Below, one piece after another: positions 35,357 through 39,913 of a stretch of DNA of 39,913 bases. The translations under genes and the position numbers were made by a program. The notes beneath the pieces were generated by a model. That model was not told the DNA's origin and ran no database searches. It worked only from the letters and a program-made list of their open reading frames with translations. How positions within the stretch are numbered: the stretch's first letter is position 1; every line of letters begins with the position of its first letter. Origin of the DNA: Verrucomicrobiota bacterium (lineage in GTDB: Bacteria; Verrucomicrobiota; Verrucomicrobiae; Limisphaerales; UBA11358); the NCBI GenBank assembly GCA_014860005.1, contig JACZKP010000043.1, positions 1 through 39,913 on the forward strand, read 5' to 3'.

Positions 35357-35599
35357 ATGAATACGACCGCTGAAATTCATCAAGCCGCTGGCGGATTGGT
35401 GGTGAGTGATCCCGGCATCCTCGGCGGCAAGCCGGTGTTTCGCGGGACACGCCTGCCGGTCGAAACGCTGTTTCAATACTTGGCGGACAACCTGACGCTG
35501 GAGTACTACCTCGAAACTTTTCCCTCCGTGACTCGCGAGCAAGTCCTGGCAGTGCTTCGTTACGGGCAGCAGCGAATTGAGTTGGAACTCGCGGCATGA
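35357..35599 (+). CDS. DUF433 antitoxin-like protein
   Basis: 80 residues reading 'GGLVVSDPGILGGKPVFRGT' and 'RLPVETLFQYLADNLTLEYY', the standard DUF433 signature (GGKP.. .GTR.PV). These small helical DNA-binding proteins are paired with a PIN-like DUF5615 toxin. The next gene begins exactly like such a toxin (ATG 35596, overlapping this stop as ATGA) but is cut off after about 12 residues. The antitoxin therefore appears to be an orphan, lying between trpE and a second copy of the trpE 3' end. Confidence 0.88.
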   Translation: MNTTAEIHQAAGGLVVSDPGILGGKPVFRGTRLPVETLFQYLADNLTLEYYLETFPSVTREQVLAVLRYGQQRIELELAA

Positions 35600-35796
35600 A
35601 GATTCTGCTCGACGATTGCGTGCCCGTTCAGGTTCGAACCGCGCTGCTCAAGGACGGCAAAGCCTACGTGCAAGCCGGCGGCGGCTGGGTGAACGACTCC
35701 GAACCGGAGGCGGAATTTCAGGAAACGGTGAACAAAAGCAAAGCCATGCTCAAAGCCGTGGCGCTGGCAGAGACGTTTGCGAATACGGCTCAGTAA
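35596..35796 (+). pseudogene. DUF5615 toxin start fused to a copy of the trpE 3' end
   Basis: The first residues, 'MKILLDDCVPVQ', match the DUF5615 PIN-like toxin N-terminus ('MKILLDECVP'). From 'RTALLKDGKAYVQAGGGWVN' onward the frame is the C-terminus of TrpE, almost identical to 35131-35276. The join is in frame and gives a 66-residue chimera with no catalytic domain of either parent. The ATGA overlap with the antitoxin shows the toxin was coupled to it. Neither function is likely. Confidence 0.85.
35638..35783 (+). repeat. Second copy of the trpE 3' end (146 nt)
   Basis: Aligns without gaps to 35131-35276 with 136 of 146 identities. By my reading all ten differences are synonymous (for example GAG/GAA, CCC/CCG, GTC/GTG, AAG/AAA, ACA/ACG, TTG/CTG). 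Loose similarity continues for about 30 nt past both stop codons (GAGGCTCAAA against ACGGCTCAAA). The two copies flank the antitoxin module as direct repeats. Confidence 0.93.
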
Positions 35797-35811
35797 ACGA
35801 AGTGAAACGGC

Positions 35812-36225
35812 TCAAATCTGTTTCAAAACTCGTTCAATTCGACGCAAACAAACTTCCCGTCGCCGCGCTAGGTCACACTCCCAAATTCGCAGCACACGCC
35901 AACCCGCGCTCCGCAATCTGCGCGTCACGCTCCGGTCGCGCTGCTTGTTTCTGGCAAACTTCCGCTGCCAGAAGGGGGAATTGCTTTTCGGCTTTGTCCC
36001 GTGCTTGGGGCAGCTGTGCCAGAAACATCCGTCCACAAAAAGTGCGACTCGATGTATAGGGAAAACGAAATCAGGTTTGCCAAATACTCTCTGATTGCGA
36101 CGCCAGCCGACGATACGATTACGACGCAGCAGTTTCACCATCACGAGTTCCGTGTCACGGTTTCCCGATGACCGGATACGGGACATCACCTGCGAGCGGT
36201 TTGTTTTCGAGAAGACATCCGGCAT
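35812..36225 (-). CDS. vsr: Very short patch repair endonuclease
   Basis: 137 residues, the usual Vsr length. 'RSQVMSRIRSSGNRDTELVM' is the start of the fold; 'GKPDFVFPIHRVALFVDGCF' followed by 'WHSCPKHGTKPKSN' contains the catalytic Asp and zinc ligands; 'WRVLRIWECDLAR' is the final helix. Vsr nicks at T:G mismatches made by deamination of 5-methylcytosine. Its start overlaps the 3' end of the C5 methyltransferase gene by 40 nt, the standard pairing. Confidence 0.95.
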   Translation of the reverse strand: MPDVFSKTNRSQVMSRIRSSGNRDTELVMVKLLRRNRIVGWRRNQRVFGKPDFVFPIHRVALFVDGCFWHSCPKHGTKPKSNSPFWQRKFARNKQRDRSVTRRLRSAGWRVLRIWECDLARRREVCLRRIERVLKQI

Positions 36226-37532
36226 CGATTTACTTTCATGCGGCGGGCCTCTTCGCGCAGCGCTAGCGCTTCTTGAACAGGCAGTCTGCGGCGGGAATGG
36301 GGTCGTGCGTCGCGCAACTCTTCAACGAGTGCAAGACCCAAGCGGCCCAGTGCCGCACCGAGTAGCGGCGGCACTGCATTGCCGATTTGCTTCAATTGCT
36401 GCCATTCGCTACCCACAAATACGAACCCGTCGTGAAACGATTGCAGCCGGGCGGCTTCTCTCACCGTTATCCAGCGCTCCAGATTTGGATGAACCCATTC
36501 ACTCAGGTCGCGATGCATTTGAGCCAGAATTGTATATGCTGGGCGCTCAGGATGCAGTCGCCGCCACTTTTCCGGGCGTAACCCATTCCAGATGCCCTTT
36601 GGAAGCGAATCGCCTTTGAATCCTGGCTTGAGGTGTGAGATGAGCTTCCGTCGCCTATCCAGCATCTCCTTCGTATGATGATTGTACAGAAGTAAGTCTC
36701 CATCGGAAATTCCGCGCTGTCGTTTTACGGCCTTCGGGTAAATGCCGAAATCAAAGTCGAGCCGCATGAGTTTTTGGAACTTTGTTTTGCAATTATCAGC
36801 TTCCGGATAGGGCATTGTCTTGCCGCTGGGAACGACTTTCGCTGGGAGATCGCTGATAGCGTCCCAAACGTTGAACGGTGTTGGGAGGCGCAAATCATCC
36901 AAGACCGACTCCGAAAATGAGGCGAGTTCGTGGGGAAAACGGTCCTCGTCCCGCGTGCCGATGAAAATCACGCGGTTGCGATCCTGCGGAACGCCGTAAT
37001 CCGAGGCACAAACCTTGAGGTAGGTCACATTCGAGTAACCAATGTTCCCAAAGTCACGGAGAATCAAATCTCGAAAGTGGCCTTTATTGAGCAGTATCAG
37101 ATTCGGAACATTCTCCATCATGAACACTCGGGGGCGGAGCTTCTGTACGATTCTCAGATATTCTCGGTAAAGAATGTTGCGGTGATCATCGAGCTGGCGC
37201 GGGCCGATCTGACTAAATCCCTGACAAGGCGGCCCACCGAAGACGAGGTCAATGTTCTGAATTGCGATTTGCTGGGGTTGAGCGTCGCTGCCTTCAGTTA
37301 GAAAACTACAAACATCACCCTGAAAAATCGGGATTGTTGGAAAATTGTGCCGGTAGGTCGCGCACGCATGCTGATCAATCTCCACAGCATATTTAACATC
37401 GAAGCCCCCGCGCTCTACGCCCTCACAGAACCCACCGCACCCTGAGAAAAGTGAAAGTGCCGTCGGCAGGTCGCCTTGAGGCTTGTCAGGGCGTCTTTCC
37501 AACCAAGAGCGATGGTCACCGTTTGTTTGCAT
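36186..37532 (-). CDS. DNA (cytosine-5) methyltransferase of a Type II R-M system
   Basis: 448 residues with the C5-methyltransferase motifs in order: I 'ALSLFSGCGGFCEGVERGGF' (residues ~25-44), IV 'DLVFGGPPCQGFSQIG' (catalytic Cys), VI 'VFMMENVPNL', VIII 'NRVIFIGTR', a variable target-recognition region, IX 'WITVREAARLQSFHDGF' and X 'QQLKQIGNAVPPLLGAALGR'. The long, low-GC C-terminal tail overlaps vsr. It is divergent from the controller gene and should protect the site cut by the endonuclease at 37894. Base composition is lower in GC than the flanking housekeeping genes. Confidence 0.94.
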   Translation of the reverse strand: MQTNGDHRSWLERRPDKPQGDLPTALSLFSGCGGFCEGVERGGFDVKYAVEIDQHACATYRHNFPTIPIFQGDVCSFLTEGSDAQPQQIAIQNIDLVFGGPPCQGFSQIGPRQLDDHRNILYREYLRIVQKLRPRVFMMENVPNLILLNKGHFRDLILRDFGNIGYSNVTYLKVCASDYGVPQDRNRVIFIGTRDEDRFPHELASFSESVLDDLRLPTPFNVWDAISDLPAKVVPSGKTMPYPEADNCKTKFQKLMRLDFDFGIYPKAVKRQRGISDGDLLLYNHHTKEMLDRRRKLISHLKPGFKGDSLPKGIWNGLRPEKWRRLHPERPAYTILAQMHRDLSEWVHPNLERWITVREAARLQSFHDGFVFVGSEWQQLKQIGNAVPPLLGAALGRLGLALVEELRDARPHSRRRLPVQEALALREEARRMKVNRCRMSSRKQTARR

Positions 37533-37595
37533 TCGTATTCCCGTCAGCGAACAACATATTTTTTACCGTGTCACGAGCGAAATGGCAAGATCGCA

Positions 37596-37625
37596 ATGTG
37601 ACTTCTAGTCCGTGGATTCATAATC
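37596..37625. promoter_or_regulatory. C-box operators of the R-M controller protein
   Basis: ATGTGACTTCTAGTCCGTGG (37596-37615) differs from the classic controller-protein site (ATGTGACTTATAGTCCGTG) at one position. It contains the dyad GACT-TCT-AGTC, and a second, weaker dyad GATT-CAT-AATC follows at 37615-37625, about 15 nt centre to centre. This two-operator layout lets the C protein first activate and then repress its own promoter. It lies 24 nt before the controller ATG and 64 nt before the methyltransferase start. Confidence 0.88.
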
Positions 37626-37648
37626 GACAACAAGGCTTACTTTCGCCA

Positions 37649-37891
37649 ATGCAAATTCCACGAGCATTTGGTGCGGCGGTCAGAACGTTTCGGGAAAACG
37701 CTGGCATGTCCCAAGAGACCCTTGCGGAGCGTGCTGACCTAGATAGGACGTATGTAAGCGGCGTCGAGCGCGGCGTGCGCAATCCAACCCTGCGCATCAT
37801 CAACATGTTGGCGACGGCTTTGAATGTGTCCGAAGCAGAACTTTTCGCTGAAATGGCCCGGATTCGGAAAAAAAGTTCGCCGAAAAACTAG
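37649..37891 (+). CDS. R-M controller protein (HTH, Xre family)
   Basis: 80 residues, typical of C proteins. The helix-turn-helix is clear: 'FGAAVRTFRENAGMSQETLA' then 'ERADLDRTYVSGVERGVRNP' and 'TLRIINMLATALNVSEAEL'. ATG 37649 was chosen because it starts the fold and sits just downstream of the C-box; the longer open frame covers the operators. It precedes the endonuclease by 2 nt on the same strand, so it controls the delay between methylation and restriction when the system enters a new cell. Confidence 0.93.
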   Translation: MQIPRAFGAAVRTFRENAGMSQETLAERADLDRTYVSGVERGVRNPTLRIINMLATALNVSEAELFAEMARIRKKSSPKN

Positions 37892-37893
37892 CT

Positions 37894-38901
37894 ATGCCCT
37901 TCCAGTTTGACCAACAAGCAACGTGCCCAAATTGCCCGCACGGGTTCTGCATTAAAGACCGGCGGACCAATCCGATTCCTGGCCGCAAGACTCAATTTCG
38001 GTTTCACCAGCACGAAGCTGTTGCTTGCTGCTTCGAGTCATTTGTACCTGGCACGGATAACGATCCGGATCCAAACCGAAGTTTTGTCACTTATTTGAAC
38101 CAGTTTGGAGAAAACGCTGAAAAGGCAGGGCAAATTCTGTTTGGCGCAGACTGCGACATTGGCAAGCAAGCAATTGCCAAAGTGACCGGCGACATCTTCG
38201 AGTTGATCGGCGCAGCCACGCTCTGGAATGCGGCATCCGTTTGGAATCGATTCATGGATACAGGCGTGTGGAAGTCCAACTCCTTTGTGTGTCCTAAGGA
38301 CTCGGTGGCTGCACCAGGCCGAAAGGTAGCCATAGTGCCGCTGCCGCGCGGCTACGACGCAACGCTTCTTTTCCGCGAAGACGCTCGTAAGAGCATCGCT
38401 GCACATGAACATGCTCTGAAGCAGGCTGAAATGGAACTGGGACTATCCGCCCCGGACATTGTGGGTGTCAGGATTCCAGAGCCATGTCCAAAGGAATTCA
38501 AGCAATTCCTGCAACCGCTGCCGAATTTGGGTGATAGCAGCCGTCAGCGAATTGAGAACGCATACCAATCAATCGAAGGGAAATTGGATGGGCGCTCGTT
38601 CCTGTTCGCCATCGCCATGAAACGAAGCATTCGCAGTGACCGGCTTTACCAGCCATTGTTTGAAGCAAACATTCTGAAATACCTCATCAGCGAGGTTCTG
38701 CGGGGTTCAGCTCTGCGGTTTTTCGCTCACTTCGGAGACATCGAAGGTGCGAACGCAGAGGACCATTATCGTGCGGCGACCATCGTATCCCTGATGCGCG
38801 GCGGCAAATTCGAGCGGGCAATCGACAAGCTCTACGTGGCTGTAAAGCCGCGAGACACGGCTCAGGAGATCCTTCAGCATTTACCGAGTTATGCACTGTA
38901 G
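37894..38901 (+). CDS. Type II restriction endonuclease, SgrAI/Cfr10I-like
   Basis: 335 residues, close to the size of SgrAI (about 338). The likely PD-(D/E)xK centre is 'LSAPDIVGV' with Asp188, 'AIAMKRSIRSDRLYQPLFE' with Lys243 and a following Glu257. That is the Cfr10I/SgrAI spacing, and the 'SIRSDRLYQPL' string is typical of enzymes with a CCGG core. From memory SgrAI uses Asp188 and Lys242. An N-terminal cluster of cysteines ('ATCPNCPHGFC') may bind zinc. Position after the controller gene and opposite the C5 methyltransferase makes the role as the cognate nuclease nearly certain; the site itself is an inference. Confidence 0.8.
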   Translation: MPFQFDQQATCPNCPHGFCIKDRRTNPIPGRKTQFRFHQHEAVACCFESFVPGTDNDPDPNRSFVTYLNQFGENAEKAGQILFGADCDIGKQAIAKVTGDIFELIGAATLWNAASVWNRFMDTGVWKSNSFVCPKDSVAAPGRKVAIVPLPRGYDATLLFREDARKSIAAHEHALKQAEMELGLSAPDIVGVRIPEPCPKEFKQFLQPLPNLGDSSRQRIENAYQSIEGKLDGRSFLFAIAMKRSIRSDRLYQPLFEANILKYLISEVLRGSALRFFAHFGDIEGANAEDHYRAATIVSLMRGGKFERAIDKLYVAVKPRDTAQEILQHLPSYAL

Positions 38902-38940
38902 AACTTCAGCACCTTGCCGACCCGAAGGTAAGCGCAGAAG

Positions 38941-39550
38941 TTATCTCGGCCACTCGCTGATGCGCGACCACGATTTCCGCAGCCAGCGCAGGTATTCTCG
39001 CGGTTTCGGCATCCGGTTCGCCACGCCGATGTTGCCGAGCGATTTGTCCAGCCAGAGATGCAGCCGGTCGGCAACGCCCACTTCGGCGGCCAGTCGTTCC
39101 ACGGTTTGCAGTGCGTTCACGGCATAATCCTGCCAGCGCTCACGGAACTCAAACACATCGGTCTTCAATTCCACCGCCGGCGAAGACCACATGCCGGCGC
39201 GGGTGTCGCTCTTGCGGGGCAATGGCCGGGCATACTTGTCTTTGAATCTGAACTGGTCTGTCAAGAACGAGGTTCATGTTCGCGTTGGAGAGATCATCAT
39301 CCGGCTAGTTTCCAAAGTCGAATTCCATCTCCGCTTGAGAGTGATTCTTCCCCACATCCCTCACCCGGTCTTCGACCACCCTCTCCCGCTCCCGCAGGCG
39401 AGGGACAGCGTTCGAGGAGGAGAGGGAGAGCAGACTGAGCGCCCTTGCATGGGCTTCGATTCGTTCCACGTTTTCGGCGCGGATGTTGATCGGTTCGTGA
39501 AAGATGGTGACGGGTTTGATTTCGGCCACGGCCTGGAGCGTTGCGCGCAA
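38941..39550 (-). pseudogene. Radical SAM protein (SPL-like family), C-terminal remnants
   Basis: Two minus-strand segments appear to belong to one gene. The upstream one (about 39550-39425) reads 'ATLQAVAEIKPVTIFHEPIN' and 'IRAENVERIEAHARAL'. The downstream one (39264-38941) reads 'VELKTDVFEFRERWQDYAVN', 'ALQTVERLAAEVGVADRLHL', 'WLDKSLGNIGV' and ends 'YLRWLRKSWSRISEWPR'. This recalls the C-terminal half of spore-photoproduct-lyase-like radical SAM proteins, though I hold that family call loosely. The segment between them (about 39265-39425) is filled with CTCACCC/GAGGGAG-type repeat. The N-terminal half with the CxxxCxxC cluster is replaced by an IS630 element. Confidence 0.5.
39355..39425. 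repeat. GC-rich dispersed repeat within the radical SAM remnant
   Basis: CCCTCACCCGGTCTTCGACC and ACCCTCTCCCGCTCCCGCAG, then GAGGAGGAGAGGGAGAG, are the same type of text as the inverted blocks at 29386-29585. It interrupts the radical SAM reading frame and is probably one cause of its inactivation. Confidence 0.6.
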
Positions 39551-39554
39551 AAGC

Positions 39555-39913
39555 GTGGGCTTTTTCGGGGCCGTGCGCCTGCGCGACGGCCGGCTGGTGA
39601 CTCGTCGAGAGCCCGGTCGCTTTGATGGCCAGACCTGCTGGGAATTCCTCCGGCAACTGCAACTGTGCAGCCGCGCGTCCGGCCGGCGGGTGGTCGTCAT
39701 CTCCGACAACGCCAAATACCACCATGCCAAACTGCATGCGGGCTGGCGCCGCGAGCAGAATCCCGCTTTCCACCTGCACTTTCTGCCGCCGTACAGCCCG
39801 CAACTCAACCCCATTGAGCGCGTTTGGAAATTGACCCGGCGGACTTGCTTGCACAACCAGTACTTCTCGAAGTTGGAACTGGTGCTCAACGCGGTCGAGG
39901 AACAATTCGCTTT
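39555..39913 (+). CDS. IS630-family transposase, C-terminal part, cut by window end
   Basis: The frame reads 'KSVGFFGAVRLRDGRLVTRR', 'RRVVVISDNAKYHHAKL' (second catalytic Asp) and 'FHLHFLPPYSPQLNPIERVW' (the family's PYSPxLNPIE box with the Glu), and runs off the window. The first-Asp region and DNA-binding half are absent: upstream of about 39550 the sequence is the antisense radical SAM remnant. It differs from the IS630 copy at 8450-9156 in all conserved boxes, so it is a separate element. Whether it is intact beyond the window cannot be seen. Confidence 0.8.
   Translation, partial: MGFFGAVRLRDGRLVTRREPGRFDGQTCWEFLRQLQLCSRASGRRVVVISDNAKYHHAKLHAGWRREQNPAFHLHFLPPYSPQLNPIERVWKLTRRTCLHNQYFSKLELVLNAVEEQFA

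Overview
The window looks like a chromosomal segment of a GC-rich Gram-negative bacterium, most likely a Verrucomicrobiota member of the Pedosphaera/Limisphaera type. The reasons are the secreted Ig-like protein, the tripartite efflux pump and LpoB (outer membrane), the mix of purine, histidine and tryptophan genes, and the short palindromes that translate as 'GDRRDACPT'-like text inside proteins. The taxonomic call is an inference from gene content.

Layout. (1) 1-11.2 kb is a decayed accessory zone. It holds a tyrosine integrase pseudogene beside tRNA-Leu(CAA), then remnants of a defence island (hsdM start, OLD-family nuclease, RecQ-phosphoribosyltransferase tail, frameshifted dprA-like gene, hsdR start). 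These are broken up by a 128-bp hairpin element, a frameshifted Mu-type transposase, an IS630 transposase fragment, a broken Ig-like secreted protein and a broken REP-associated (RAYT) transposase. (2) 11.2-18.2 kb is an intact MacAB-TolC-like operon (tolC, adaptor, ATPase, permease, all overlapping) with a LysR gene upstream. (3) 18.2-20.9 kb holds a ferredoxin interrupted by an amber codon and an ECF sigma factor coupled to a membrane/beta-lactamase fusion, bounded on both sides by copies of the purL 3' end. (4) 20.9-27.4 kb is purS-purQ-(AAA ATPase)-purL on the minus strand and a HupE-like gene on the plus strand. (5) 27.5-31.4 kb is an envelope lipoprotein cluster (YcfL-like, large lipoprotein, LpoB, glycine-zipper protein). 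(6) 31.7-35.8 kb is hisF, hisI, a membrane protein and trpE, then an antitoxin gene and a second copy of the trpE 3' end. (7) 35.8-38.9 kb is a complete Type II restriction-modification system (vsr, C5 methyltransferase, controller protein with a readable C-box, SgrAI-like endonuclease). (8) 38.9-39.9 kb holds a broken radical-SAM gene and another IS630 transposase that runs off the window.

The strongest unusual signal is a set of REP-doublet (REPIN-like) palindromes starting with GTAG or GTGG. They are inserted in frame into the housekeeping enzymes PurL, TrpE and HisF, each of which is longer than its family norm by about the inserted amount. The purL and trpE copies have identical 25-nt arms, and a RAYT relative, the kind of enzyme known to mobilise such elements, lies in the same window. 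The second signal is two independent cases (purL, trpE) where a cargo module sits just downstream of a housekeeping gene and is flanked by a diverged copy of that gene's 3' end. In the trpE case all 10 differences over 146 nt are synonymous. Frameshifts and stops are confined to accessory genes while core genes are intact, which argues for real decay rather than poor sequence.
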